The position numbers were made by a program, and so were the translations under genes. Under the pieces are notes generated by a model. The model saw only the letters and a list, made by a program, of their open reading frames with translations. It did no database searches and was not told the origin of the DNA. From assembly GCF_029433095.1 (NCBI RefSeq), contig NZ_JARNTX010000001.1, forward strand, positions 1,302,001 to 1,366,000: a DNA stretch of 64,000 nt, given 5' to 3'. Source of the DNA: Hymenobacter sp. YC55. GTDB lineage: Bacteria; Bacteroidota; Bacteroidia; Cytophagales; Hymenobacteraceae. Positions 15,873 to 24,878 of this stretch are shown here, in pieces; the stretch's first letter is position 1, and the number at the start of each line of letters is the position of its first letter.

Positions 15873-18011
15873 ATGCGACTTCAGCTAACCATAGTAAGAA
15901 CACTACTGCTCCTGCTGACGGGAATAGGGGGGATGGGGATCTTTTCAGCCCGGGCCCAGCAGGTGATAGTGGCGGCGGATGGTTCGGGAAATTTCCGGAC
16001 CATCCAGGCCGCGCTCAACAGTTTGCCCAACCAAGCCACCAAACCGCGCACAGTGTACATCAAGAATGGCACTTACCGCGAAAAGGTATTCTTGGATGGC
16101 AAGCAGCAGATTGTTCTGAAAGGGCAGAGTGAAAAGGGCGTAATTCTGACGTATGCTCAGGCCCGCGACGAGTGGCGCTGCAACCCGGAAGGCGGCGCCG
16201 ATGATTGGGGCGTAGCTACGCTCAACATGCGCAACTCCCCCGACATTACGCTCGAAAACCTAACGGTGCTCAACACCTATGGCTTCGACGCCAAAGGCGA
16301 AGTAACCATCGACTGCCCTACCGACCCAACCAAAAAGAAAACCATCAGCAAAACCGGCCACCAGATGGCGTTGCGTACCATGCCCGGTACCACCCGCCTG
16401 ATCGTGAAGCACTGCACCTTCCGCGCCTTAGGCGGTGACACCGTCAGCCCCTGGGACGTAGATGCGGGCCTGTACTACTTCCAAGACTGCACCATGGAAG
16501 GCGGCGTAGATTTCTATTGCCCCCGCGGGTGGGCCTATGCTGAAAATTGCCGCTTCATTTGCCACAATCCCAATGCCGCCATCTGGCACGACGGCTCCGG
16601 CAACAAGGACTCGAAGACGGTGCTGAAAAACTGCGTTTTCGAGGGCGACGACAACTTCAAGCTAGGCCGCTTCCACCGCGAGGCGCAGTTCTATTTGCTG
16701 GATTGCAAATTTGCCAAGAACATGGCCGACGCCGATATCTACTGGGCTACGTCGGGGCCAGGAGCCAAGCAGTGGGGGCGGCGCGTGTACTACGCCAACT
16801 GCCACCGCGAAGGCGGCGACTATGCGTGGCACCAAGACAACCTACGCACGGCCGAAGGCGCCCCCAAAGCCTCAAGCATTACGGCCGATTGGACCTATGG
16901 TGGGCGTTGGTACCCCGTATCGGGCAAGAAGGCAACCGTAGCACTGGCGCCATCCAACCCCGCCAATACCAATTCAGTTATGCCCACGGCTGCCAATCTG
17001 CGCGCCGACCAGGCCGACAGCGTGGCCGAAAAGATGCTGGTGTACCAGCGTAGCGTGGGTGGCTGGCCCAAGGCCGTGAAAATTGCGTCGGTAGAAGAGA
17101 AGGTGGATTACACCAAACCCCTGTCGGCGGCCAAGCGGGCCAGTACCCTAGCCGATGCCGGCCGCAACGACGCCACCATTGATAACAACGCCACTACCCG
17201 CGAAATCACCTACTTGCTGCAAGCCTTCAAGCGCACCAACAACCCCGCCTACCGGCAGGGTGCCGAGCGGGGCATTCAGTACCTGCTGAAGATGCAGTAC
17301 CCCAACGGCGGCTTTCCGCAGTACTACCCCGATGCCAGCAGCTACCGCCACCTCATCACCTACAACGACAACGCCATGATTCGGGTGTTGGACTTGCTGC
17401 GGAGCGTGGCCAAGCAGCAAGGCGAGTTTGCCCTCGTTAATCCGGATTTGGTGGGACCAGCCAAGCAAGCCGTGGACCGAGGCGTGGATTGCATTGTGAA
17501 AACGCAGTACCTGCAAAAAGGCAAACGCACGGCTTGGTGCGCGCAGTACGACGAGAAAACGCTGTTGCCGGCCAAAGCCCGGGCGTTCGAGTTGGCTTCA
17601 CTGAGCGGCTTCGAGTCGGCACGGATTGTAGAGTTTTTGATGGAAATCGAGGACCCTTCGCTGGAAGTGAAGCAAGCTATTGTCAGCGCCGTGGCGTGGT
17701 TCGAGCAAGTGAAAATGCCGAACATGGCCATGAAAGAAATCAAAGACCCAGCCCAACCCACTGGCCGCGACCGGGTACTTGTGTCCGAGCCAGGAGCCAC
17801 GCTGTGGGCTCGGTTTTATGAACTTGACACCAACCGTCCCATCTATGTGGGGCGCGACAGCAAAGTGCATTACGCCTTGGCTGAAATAGAAAATGAGCGG
17901 CGGGCGGGCTACCTCTACGCGGGTACTTGGCCAGCAAAACTGCTCACGAAAACCTACCCGCAGTGGCAGCAGAAATATGCGGCCACTACCACCCCGCAGG
18001 CAAGTAAATAA
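15873..18011 (+). CDS. Pectin methylesterase (CE8) - pectate lyase (PL10) fusion
   Basis: A 712-residue exported two-enzyme protein. A signal peptide covers about residues 1-29. Residues 30-350 are a CE8 pectinesterase beta-helix: Gln164 (GHQMALR), Asp189 (GGDTVSP), Asp213 (VDFYCPRG) and Arg266 (LGRFHRE) match the catalytic positions, but the usual QDTLY is changed to GDTVS and LGRPW to LGRFH. Residues about 377-705 are an (alpha/alpha)3 PL10 pectate lyase, with NDATIDNNATTREI, GGFPQYYP and the KARAFELASLSGFES stretch. One enzyme removes methyl esters, the other cleaves the exposed polygalacturonate to unsaturated products fed to GH105/KdgF/KduI. It lies between the kdgF-like gene and uxaB, 12-18 bp spacings. 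Confidence 0.92.
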   Translation: MRLQLTIVRTLLLLLTGIGGMGIFSARAQQVIVAADGSGNFRTIQAALNSLPNQATKPRTVYIKNGTYREKVFLDGKQQIVLKGQSEKGVILTYAQARDEWRCNPEGGADDWGVATLNMRNSPDITLENLTVLNTYGFDAKGEVTIDCPTDPTKKKTISKTGHQMALRTMPGTTRLIVKHCTFRALGGDTVSPWDVDAGLYYFQDCTMEGGVDFYCPRGWAYAENCRFICHNPNAAIWHDGSGNKDSKTVLKNCVFEGDDNFKLGRFHREAQFYLLDCKFAKNMADADIYWATSGPGAKQWGRRVYYANCHREGGDYAWHQDNLRTAEGAPKASSITADWTYGGRWYPVSGKKATVALAPSNPANTNSVMPTAANLRADQADSVAEKMLVYQRSVGGWPKAVKIASVEEKVDYTKPLSAAKRASTLADAGRNDATIDNNATTREITYLLQAFKRTNNPAYRQGAERGIQYLLKMQYPNGGFPQYYPDASSYRHLITYNDNAMIRVLDLLRSVAKQQGEFALVNPDLVGPAKQAVDRGVDCIVKTQYLQKGKRTAWCAQYDEKTLLPAKARAFELASLSGFESARIVEFLMEIEDPSLEVKQAIVSAVAWFEQVKMPNMAMKEIKDPAQPTGRDRVLVSEPGATLWARFYELDTNRPIYVGRDSKVHYALAEIENERRAGYLYAGTWPAKLLTKTYPQWQQKYAATTTPQASK

Positions 18012-18023
18012 CTAGTTTCCGCT

Positions 18024-19559
18024 ATGCCCCACCTTTCGAAATCCCTCATTCTTTCTGCCCCTTCCACAGTGGCATCCCTCCCCACCGCCGCGCATTTCGA
18101 GCTGCCCGAAAAGGTGCTTCAATTCGGTACCGGCGTGCTGTTGCGCGGTCTGCCGGACTACTTCATCGAGAAAGCCAACCGCCAAGGCATCTTCAACGGC
18201 CGCATTGTGGTGGTGAAGAGCACCGACGGCGGCGACATTACGGCCTTTGAGCGCCAGGATGGCCTGTACACGCTGGTGGTCCGCGGCATCGAAGACGGCC
18301 AAACGGTGGAAGAGAACATGGTTTGTTCGGCCATCAGCCGGGTGCTCTCGGCCAAAAGCCAATGGGACGAAATACTTGCCTGCGCCGCTAACCCCGAACT
18401 GACGGTTGTTATTTCCAACACCACCGAAGTAGGTATTCAACTGGTGGCTGATGATGTGACGCAGACGCCACCCGTGTCGTTTCCGGGCAAGCTGCTGGCT
18501 TTCCTGTATGCCCGCTACCAAGCCTTCAACGGCGACAAAACCAAGGGCCTCGTGATTGTGCCTACGGAACTTGTGGTCGATAACGGCACCAAACTCGAAG
18601 GCATCCTGCTCGAGCAAGCGCACCGCAACAACCTGCCCGCCGAGTTTATCGATTGGCTGGAAACGGCCAACTCCGTTTGCAACTCGCTGGTGGACCGCAT
18701 CGTGCCCGGCCGGCCCGACGTGACCATGCAGGACAGCTTGGCCGAGCAGCTTGGCTACGACGACGAGCTGCTGACCATGTCGGAGGTGTACACGCTGTGG
18801 GCCATTGAAGGCGACGAGCACGTGAAAGAGGTACTGTCTTTCTCTCAGGTAGACAAAGGTGTGGTCATCCAGCCCGACATCAACCAGTTCCGGGAGTTGA
18901 AGCTGCGTCTGCTCAATGGCACGCACACGCTCAGCTGCGCGCTGGCTATCCTCTGCGGCTACACAACGGTGCGCGAGGCCATGGAAGACCAGCAGTTCGC
19001 CAGTTTCGTCCAGAACCTGATGCTCACTGATTTGCTGCCCGGCATTCCTTACGCTATTGATGAGCAAGTAGGCCAGCGTTTCGGCATGCAGGTCCTCGAC
19101 CGGTTCCGAAACCCGTACATCGAGCACCGCTGGTTGAGCATCAGCCTCAACTACACCACCAAGCAGCAAATGCGCAACGTGCCCACGTTGCTGCACTACT
19201 CGCGCCAAGTTGGCGGCGTGCCGCACTATGTGGCATTGGGTTTTGCGGCTTACTTGCTGTTCATGCGCGGCACCCGCCAGGAAGCAAGCGGCTGGCACGG
19301 TGAAATACACGGCACGGAGTACCTGATTCAGGACGACAAAGCCGGCTATTTCGCCGACCTCTGGAACCGGCTTGGTCCAACTGAACTAACGCGCATGGTG
19401 CTGCACAACAGCGCGTTGTGGGGCCACGATTTGCTGACCGTGCCCGGCTTTGCCGACGAGGTGAGCAACTACTTGGAACAGCTTATCGAGCAAGGTGGAA
19501 AAGCCACGCTACATAAGCTGCTGAACCAGACGGTAGACCAGCAAGCCGCCGTGAAATGA
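18024..19559 (+). CDS. uxaB: Tagaturonate reductase (altronate oxidoreductase, UxaB)
   Basis: A 511-residue NAD-dependent polyol dehydrogenase of the mannitol dehydrogenase family. It reduces D-tagaturonate to D-altronate in the galacturonate pathway. The N-terminal Rossmann domain starts at VLQFGTGVLLRGLPDYFIEKAN, and the stretches GRIVVVKST and VVISNTTEVGI are usual in UxaB; the C-terminal helical domain has LKLRLLNGTHTLSCALAILCGY with the Lys/Asn/His motif of the family. It lies 12 bp after the CE8-PL10 gene and ends 143 bp before uxaA, consistent with the pathway order. Confidence 0.95.
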   Translation: MPHLSKSLILSAPSTVASLPTAAHFELPEKVLQFGTGVLLRGLPDYFIEKANRQGIFNGRIVVVKSTDGGDITAFERQDGLYTLVVRGIEDGQTVEENMVCSAISRVLSAKSQWDEILACAANPELTVVISNTTEVGIQLVADDVTQTPPVSFPGKLLAFLYARYQAFNGDKTKGLVIVPTELVVDNGTKLEGILLEQAHRNNLPAEFIDWLETANSVCNSLVDRIVPGRPDVTMQDSLAEQLGYDDELLTMSEVYTLWAIEGDEHVKEVLSFSQVDKGVVIQPDINQFRELKLRLLNGTHTLSCALAILCGYTTVREAMEDQQFASFVQNLMLTDLLPGIPYAIDEQVGQRFGMQVLDRFRNPYIEHRWLSISLNYTTKQQMRNVPTLLHYSRQVGGVPHYVALGFAAYLLFMRGTRQEASGWHGEIHGTEYLIQDDKAGYFADLWNRLGPTELTRMVLHNSALWGHDLLTVPGFADEVSNYLEQLIEQGGKATLHKLLNQTVDQQAAVK

Positions 19560-19669
19560 AATTGAACTGTTGTTTGTTTTAGCTCCGCACAAATCAAGCC
19601 CTCTGCTTAATTTAGGTAGCAATACAAAGCACAGTTAGCAGTAAGAGATGGTACTTTAAAGCCTCTCCT

Positions 19670-19684
19670 CGGTCTGAAAGACCG
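19670..19684. promoter_or_regulatory. Small dyad just upstream of uxaA
   Basis: CGGTCT (19670-19675) and AGACCG (19679-19684), spacer GAA, centred 25 bp before the uxaA ATG. It may be an operator or an RNA hairpin near the ribosome site; only the symmetry is seen. Confidence 0.3.
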
Positions 19685-19702
19685 TAAAACAAGACCCAAG
19701 CA

Positions 19703-21355
19703 ATGAAGCATTTAGTAGCTAAAATCCACCCGGACGATAACGTGCTGGTCGCTCTGCAGGACTTACCTGTTGGCACGCCCGTCACGTACGATGGCGTTAC
19801 TGTCACGACCACCGAACGGATACCAGCCAAGCACAAATTGGCTATGCAATTTTTGGCCCCCGGCGACCCGGTGCACATGTACGGGGTGCTGGTTGGCAAG
19901 GCGGCGCAAGCCATTGGTGTTGGAGGCCTTCTTACCACCGGCAACATCCGCCACGCCACCGACAGCTACGGCGAAAGCCAGGAGCGCCGGTCGGCCTGGG
20001 TTGCCCCCGACGTATCGAAGTGGGAGGACCGTACTTTCATGGGCTTCCACCGCGCCGATGGCAGCGTGGGCACCGCCAACTACTGGCTGGTGATTCCGCT
20101 GGTATTCTGCGAAAACCGCAACATTCAGGTACTCGAAGAAGCCCTGGTAAATGACTTGGGCTATGCCCGCCGCAAATCGTATCAGCCCCAAACGCAGGAG
20201 CTGATTTCATTGATGCAAGCCGGCAAATCGGTAGAAGAAATCCTGGCCACCGACTTGCACAGCGCTGAAGGCAAGCATCAGAAGCCCAAGCTGTTCCCGA
20301 ACATTGACGGTATTCGGTTCCTGAGCCACGAAGGCGGCTGCGGTGGTATTCGGCAGGATGCGCAGAGCCTGTGCGGCTTGCTGGCAGGCTATATCACTCA
20401 CCCCAACGTGGCGGGTGCTACGGTGCTGAGCCTTGGCTGCCAGAACGCTCAGGTAAGCATGCTGCAAGACGAAATCAACAAGCGTAGCCCCAACTTCAGC
20501 AAGCCGCTATTCATCCTGGAGCAGCAGAAGCTTGGTACCGAGGAAACGCTGATCAGCACGGCGTTGCGCCAAACCTTTGCGGGCTTGATGCAAGCCAACC
20601 AAGTGCAGCGCCAGCCCGCACCGCTCAGCAAGCTGTGCATCGGTCTGGAGTGCGGTGGCTCCGACGGCTTCTCTGGCATTTCCGCCAACCCCGCCGTAGG
20701 ACACGTGTCGGATTTGATGGTGGCTTTGGGCGGCTCGGTTATTCTGGCCGAATTCCCCGAGCTGTGCGGCGTAGAGCAAGAGTTAGTTGACCGCAGCGTA
20801 GACCACGCTACGGCTGAGCGGTTCAGCTCCCTGATGAAAGCCTACGGCGACAGCGCCGTGGCAGTAGGCTCCGGGTTCGACATGAACCCTTCCCCCGGCA
20901 ACATCCGCGACGGGTTGATTACCGACGCCATGAAGTCGGCGGGTGCGGCGCGCAAAGGCGGTAGCTCCCCGGTGGTAGCCGTGCTCGATTACCCAGAACT
21001 CGTGACCAAGCCTGGCTTGAACCTGCTCTGCACTCCCGGCAACGACGTGGAATCGACCACGGCTGAAGTAGGGTCGGGGGCCAACGTGGTACTCTTCACC
21101 ACCGGCCTCGGAACGCCCACCGGCAACCCCATTGCGCCCGTTGTCAAGATTTCCAGCAACACGGCCCTGGCGAAGCGGATGCCCGACATCATCGACGTAA
21201 ACACCGGCACCGTTATCGATGGCGAGGAAACCATCGAGCAAGCCGGGGAGCGGATTCTGGATTATGTGATTCGAGTAGCCAGCGGCGAAGAAGTAGCCGC
21301 CGTGCGCCACGGTCAAACTGACTTTATTCCCTGGAAACGCGGCGTCTCGCTGTAA
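19703..21355 (+). CDS. uxaA: Altronate dehydratase (UxaA)
   Basis: A 550-residue cytoplasmic dehydratase that turns D-altronate into KDG. The N-terminal SAF-like domain (about residues 1-95) begins MKHLVAKIHPDDNVLVALQDL; the catalytic domain follows from GFHRADGSVGTANYWLVIP, with SHEGGCGGIRQDAQSLCGLLAGYI, LGLECGGSDGFSGISANPAVG and LLCTPGNDVESTTAEVGSGANVVLFTTGLGTPTGNPIAPVVKI. The conserved cysteines of the metal site are in place. Both domains are in one chain, as in E. coli UxaA. A hairpin terminator candidate follows at 21381. Confidence 0.97.
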   Translation: MKHLVAKIHPDDNVLVALQDLPVGTPVTYDGVTVTTTERIPAKHKLAMQFLAPGDPVHMYGVLVGKAAQAIGVGGLLTTGNIRHATDSYGESQERRSAWVAPDVSKWEDRTFMGFHRADGSVGTANYWLVIPLVFCENRNIQVLEEALVNDLGYARRKSYQPQTQELISLMQAGKSVEEILATDLHSAEGKHQKPKLFPNIDGIRFLSHEGGCGGIRQDAQSLCGLLAGYITHPNVAGATVLSLGCQNAQVSMLQDEINKRSPNFSKPLFILEQQKLGTEETLISTALRQTFAGLMQANQVQRQPAPLSKLCIGLECGGSDGFSGISANPAVGHVSDLMVALGGSVILAEFPELCGVEQELVDRSVDHATAERFSSLMKAYGDSAVAVGSGFDMNPSPGNIRDGLITDAMKSAGAARKGGSSPVVAVLDYPELVTKPGLNLLCTPGNDVESTTAEVGSGANVVLFTTGLGTPTGNPIAPVVKISSNTALAKRMPDIIDVNTGTVIDGEETIEQAGERILDYVIRVASGEEVAAVRHGQTDFIPWKRGVSL

Positions 21356-21380
21356 TTCTCCTGACTCGATGCTAGAACAA

Positions 21381-21415
21381 GGCCGTCATGCTTTGGCTAA
21401 CGCAGCATGACGGCC
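21381..21415 (+). terminator. Hairpin after uxaA
   Basis: A perfect 12-bp stem GGCCGTCATGCT (21381-21392) / AGCATGACGGCC (21404-21415), loop 11 nt, 25 bp after the stop. No T run follows. Its ends resemble the repeat at 10055-10088. Confidence 0.55.
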
Positions 21416-21551
21416 AGCATCAAATAATTTCTTGCCTGAAAATCCAGCAGTAGTAGGAGACTACAGGGAAGCACACAAACATCAGCGCATTATCTTTCTG
21501 AACTGGCGTGAACCACACTTTCTCGCTTCCGGTATCTAGCTCAATCAAAGT

Positions 21552-23000
21552 ATGAAAAAGCCCTTTCTAAACGAGGATTTCCTACTGCAAACCGAAACTG
21601 CGCAGCAACTCTACCACGAGTATGCCAAGCAGATGCCCATCATCGACTACCATTCGCATCAGATTCCTGATCAGATTGCGCAGGACCGGCAGTTCGAGAC
21701 TATCACCCAAATTTGGCTCTACGGCGACCATTACAAGTGGCGCGCCATGCGCACCAACGGGGTGCCGGAGCGCTTCATCACGGGGGATGCGTCGGATTGG
21801 GAAAAGTTTGAAAAGTGGGCCGAAACCGTACCGCAAACCGTGCGCAATCCACTCTACCACTGGACGCACCTGGAATTGCAGCGTTATTTCGGCATCACCG
21901 AATTGCTGAACAAAGAAAGCGCCCGCCGTATTTTTGATGAGTGCAACGCCAAGCTTCAGACGTCGGAATACAGCGTTCAGAACCTGTTGCGCCGCATGAA
22001 TGTGGAAGTGGTATGCACCACCGACGACCCGGCCGACTCGCTGGAACACCACCGCGCCATAGCCGCCAGTGGCTTCGAGGTGCGCGTGCTGCCCACCTTC
22101 CGCGCCGATAAAGCCATGTCGCCGGAAGATCCTGCTGCTTACAACCAGTATCTCGATAAGCTAGGCGAAGCCGCCGCCGTTGACATTCGCTCGTTCTTCG
22201 ACCTGCAAACCGCGCTGCGCCTGCGCCACGATTACTTTGCTGCCCTCGGCTGCCGCTTATCGGACCACGGCTTGGAGCAGATTTATGCTGCCGAGTATAC
22301 GGAATCGGAAATCAACGACATCTTCGCCAAGGTAAGGGGCGGGGAGGAGCTAGCCGCCAACGAAATATTGCAGTTTAAGTCGGCTATGCTGGTGCTGCTG
22401 GCCGAAATGGATTGGGAAAAGGGCTGGACGCAGCAGTATCACTTGGGTGCTCTGCGCAACAACAATTCCCGCATGCTGCGTCAGCTCGGCCCCGATACGG
22501 GTTGGGATTCTATCGGTGACTTCCCGCAAGGCCGCGCCCTGTCGCAGTTCCTAAACCGCCTCGACGGGCAGGACAAACTAGCCAAAACCATCCTCTACAA
22601 CCTAAATCCTGCCGACAACGAGCTGATTGCCACTATGGTTGGCAACTTCAATGATGGCTCGGTAGCGGGCAAGGTGCAGTTTGGTTCGGGCTGGTGGTTC
22701 CTCGACCAGAAAGATGGCATGGAAAAGCAAATCAATGCCTTGTCGAACATGGGCCTGCTTAGCCGTTTTGTGGGCATGCTCACCGATTCGCGCAGCTTCC
22801 TGTCTTATCCTCGTCACGAGTACTTCCGCCGTATTCTCTGCAACCTCATCGGTACGGATGTAGAAAACGGCGAACTGCCCGACGATATGGACTTGCTCGG
22901 TACCATCGTTAAGAATATCTGCTACGGCAACGCCAAAGAATACTTCGGTTTCGACGCGGTAGCAGAACCAGCCTTGGAAGCCGCCGCAACTCGCTCCTAG
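21552..23000 (+). CDS. uxaC: Glucuronate/galacturonate isomerase (UxaC)
   Basis: A 482-residue cytoplasmic isomerase of the amidohydrolase-like TIM-barrel class, turning D-galacturonate into D-tagaturonate (and D-glucuronate into D-fructuronate). The first metal motif is IDYHSHQIPDQIA (His-x-His near residue 34), followed by family stretches VVCTTDDPADSLEHH, RVLPTFRADKAM, QYHLGALRNNNSRM, PDTGWDSIGDF and MLTDSRSFLSYPRHEYFRRILC. Length and C-terminus fit. It starts the galacturonate route; uxaB and uxaA lie just upstream, kdgK just downstream. Confidence 0.97.
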   Translation: MKKPFLNEDFLLQTETAQQLYHEYAKQMPIIDYHSHQIPDQIAQDRQFETITQIWLYGDHYKWRAMRTNGVPERFITGDASDWEKFEKWAETVPQTVRNPLYHWTHLELQRYFGITELLNKESARRIFDECNAKLQTSEYSVQNLLRRMNVEVVCTTDDPADSLEHHRAIAASGFEVRVLPTFRADKAMSPEDPAAYNQYLDKLGEAAAVDIRSFFDLQTALRLRHDYFAALGCRLSDHGLEQIYAAEYTESEINDIFAKVRGGEELAANEILQFKSAMLVLLAEMDWEKGWTQQYHLGALRNNNSRMLRQLGPDTGWDSIGDFPQGRALSQFLNRLDGQDKLAKTILYNLNPADNELIATMVGNFNDGSVAGKVQFGSGWWFLDQKDGMEKQINALSNMGLLSRFVGMLTDSRSFLSYPRHEYFRRILCNLIGTDVENGELPDDMDLLGTIVKNICYGNAKEYFGFDAVAEPALEAAATRS

Positions 23001-23081
23001 AGCATACACTGCCAATCAGTTGGCGGCCCTTAGTAAGTGCGAAGCTCGACTTCGCGCTAAATTCAAACTTCAGCAACGATA

Positions 23082-23097
23082 CGAAGCACTGCTTCGT
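23082..23097. repeat. Palindrome before kdgK
   Basis: ACGAAGCA-C-TGCTTCGT spans 23081-23097, with a second small dyad GCGAAG/CTTCGC about 50 bp upstream. The core CGAAGC-CTGCTTC recurs at 31259-31272. It ends 16 bp before the kdgK start and could hide the ribosome site or be a dispersed repeat. Confidence 0.4.
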
Positions 23098-23113
23098 GGT
23101 ATATAGCAACAGA

Positions 23114-24121
23114 ATGAAACAGGTTGTCACCTTCGGGGAAATCATGATGCGCCTCTCGACGCCCCTGAACTACCGGCTCACGCAGTCGGCTAGCCTGGAA
23201 GTGAACTACGGCGGCGGCGACGCCAACGTGGCCGCTGCCGTGGCCGGCATGGGCGTACCCGCCGCACACGTAACCTGCTTCCCCCCAAACGAGCTAGGCC
23301 AAGCCGCCGCGCAAAGCTTCCAACGGCTCGGCGTGGATATGCAGCATACCGTGTACAGCGGCCAACGACTCGGGCTCTACTTCCTGGAAGTAGGCGCCTC
23401 GCTGCGGCCGAGCAAAGTGGTATACGACCGGGCCAATTCTTCTTTCGCCAACCTCGACCCGGCTGCTTTCAATTGGGACGAGATTCTGAAGAACGCGCAG
23501 TGGCTACACTGGACCGGCATTACGCCCGCCATTTCTGCCGCTACGGCCCAAGCCACCGCCGATGCTATTGCTGCCGCACGTCGGTTGGGTATCACGGTTT
23601 CGGCCGATGTCAACTACCGCCGCAACCTGTGGCAGTACGGCCAGACCGCGCAGCAAGTGATGACGGAATTGGTAGCCGGTTGCGACGTGGTAGTGTGTTC
23701 GGAAAACGACGCCGACGACCTGTTCGGGATTCAGCCGGCGCCCGGCGCCGACAACAAATTCGCTTCCATGGGGGAGCAGCTGATTGCGCGCTTTCCCCAA
23801 ATCAAGCAGGTGATTTCAACTCGCCGCAAAACCCAAAGCGCCTCGCACGAGCGCATCAAAGGCATGCTCTACGATGGCTCTTACACGGAAACCCCGTACC
23901 TTGATATCACGCCCGTTGTCGACCGTATAGGCGGAGGCGACGCCTTCATGGGCGGTTATATCTATGGCTCATTGCATTACGCTACGCCAGCCGAAGCTTT
24001 AAGCTTCGCTTTGGCCGCTTCTGCCCTCAAGCACACCATCCACGGCGACGTGAATCTGGTGACGGCAGCCGAAGTAGAGCACGTTATGCAAGGCAACACC
24101 ACCGGTCGTTTGGTCCGGTAA
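23114..24121 (+). CDS. kdgK: 2-keto-3-deoxygluconate kinase (KdgK), PfkB family
   Basis: A 335-residue PfkB-family sugar kinase. The start is ATG 23114 (MKQVVTFGEIMMRLSTP), the usual KdgK beginning; the frame is open six codons earlier. The substrate segment NYGGGDANVAAAVAGMG and the catalytic GGGDAFMGGYIYG motif (Asp as base) are clear. It phosphorylates KDG to KDPG, joining the KduD and UxaA branches. The gene is 10 bp from the KDPG aldolase gene, and the pair forms the terminal step of the pathway. Other PfkB sugars are possible, but context strongly supports KDG. Confidence 0.93.
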   Translation: MKQVVTFGEIMMRLSTPLNYRLTQSASLEVNYGGGDANVAAAVAGMGVPAAHVTCFPPNELGQAAAQSFQRLGVDMQHTVYSGQRLGLYFLEVGASLRPSKVVYDRANSSFANLDPAAFNWDEILKNAQWLHWTGITPAISAATAQATADAIAAARRLGITVSADVNYRRNLWQYGQTAQQVMTELVAGCDVVVCSENDADDLFGIQPAPGADNKFASMGEQLIARFPQIKQVISTRRKTQSASHERIKGMLYDGSYTETPYLDITPVVDRIGGGDAFMGGYIYGSLHYATPAEALSFALAASALKHTIHGDVNLVTAAEVEHVMQGNTTGRLVR

Positions 24122-24131
24122 AAAACAGCAA

Positions 24132-24803
24132 ATGGAAACCAAGAATAAGTCCCGATTCTCAGCCGCCGAAGCCTTCGAAACAGTACTGCAATACCCAGTA
24201 GTACCCGTTTTCTATCATGCCGACATCACGTATGCCAAGCGTATTGTGCAGGCTTGCTACGCGGGTGGGTTGCGCGTGTTTGAGTTCACCAATCGAGGTG
24301 AAAAAGCCTTTGAAGTGTTCAGTGAACTGGTGGACTTTGTGCATACAAACTGCCCGGATATGCTACTTGGCATCGGCACCATTTACGAAGCCGAAGATGC
24401 CGAGCGATTTATTGCCGTTGGTGCCGACTTTGTCGTGCAGCCCTGCCTCACGGCAGAGGTAGCCGCCGTTTGCCGGGCCCACGACGTGCCGTGGCTGCCC
24501 GGCACCATGACGGTTGCGGAAGTGTACCAAGCTACTAAGCTTGGCGCGGCCATCGTCAAGATATTCCCCGGCAACGTGGTGGGCCCGGGATTCATTAAGA
24601 GCCTGCGCGGTCCGATGCCGAAAGTGCCCATCATGGTGACAGGCGGCGTGGAGCCCACCGAGGAAAGCCTCAAGGAGTGGTTTGAAGCCGGCGTAAATGT
24701 AGTAGGCATGGGCTCCCAACTCTTCAAAAATGCCGACGATACCGAAGCACTCAGCCAGAAAATTGCTGGTTTGCTGAAGTTTGTCGATACCGTGAAAAAG
24801 TAA
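24132..24803 (+). CDS. eda: KDPG / 4-hydroxy-2-oxoglutarate aldolase
   Basis: A 223-residue class I aldolase that splits 2-keto-3-deoxy-6-phosphogluconate into pyruvate and glyceraldehyde-3-phosphate. Glu51 (VFEFTNRG), Arg55 and the Schiff-base Lys143 in IVKIFPG are visible, with LGIGTI and VQPCLTAEV in between, as in Eda/KdgA. The usual E-x-T-x-R-T stretch is E-F-T-N-R-G here, a variant common in Bacteroidota. It begins 10 bp after kdgK and precedes the transporter gene by 75 bp. Confidence 0.95.
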   Translation: METKNKSRFSAAEAFETVLQYPVVPVFYHADITYAKRIVQACYAGGLRVFEFTNRGEKAFEVFSELVDFVHTNCPDMLLGIGTIYEAEDAERFIAVGADFVVQPCLTAEVAAVCRAHDVPWLPGTMTVAEVYQATKLGAAIVKIFPGNVVGPGFIKSLRGPMPKVPIMVTGGVEPTEESLKEWFEAGVNVVGMGSQLFKNADDTEALSQKIAGLLKFVDTVKK

Positions 24804-24878
24804 CGCTGCGCCAGGTGGCGCGTTGCTTGCGCCGTCGGTTTCCCCAACGAGTAGTTCTGATTTTAATTCCCGAACTCG

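Noticed and set aside
18012-19310. 432-codon open frame on minus, antisense to uxaB
   Set aside because: It is a shadow of the GC-rich uxaB codons; the translation is rich in His, Val and Gly with no domain, while uxaB on plus is a clear enzyme.
19560-19702. LacI-type operator before uxaA
   Set aside because: No sequence like the 24-bp pattern; just a short CGGTCT/AGACCG dyad. The same holds for the uxaC and kdgK upstream regions.
20783-21316. 177-codon minus frame inside uxaA
   Set aside because: Shadow of uxaA; composition typical of antisense frames.
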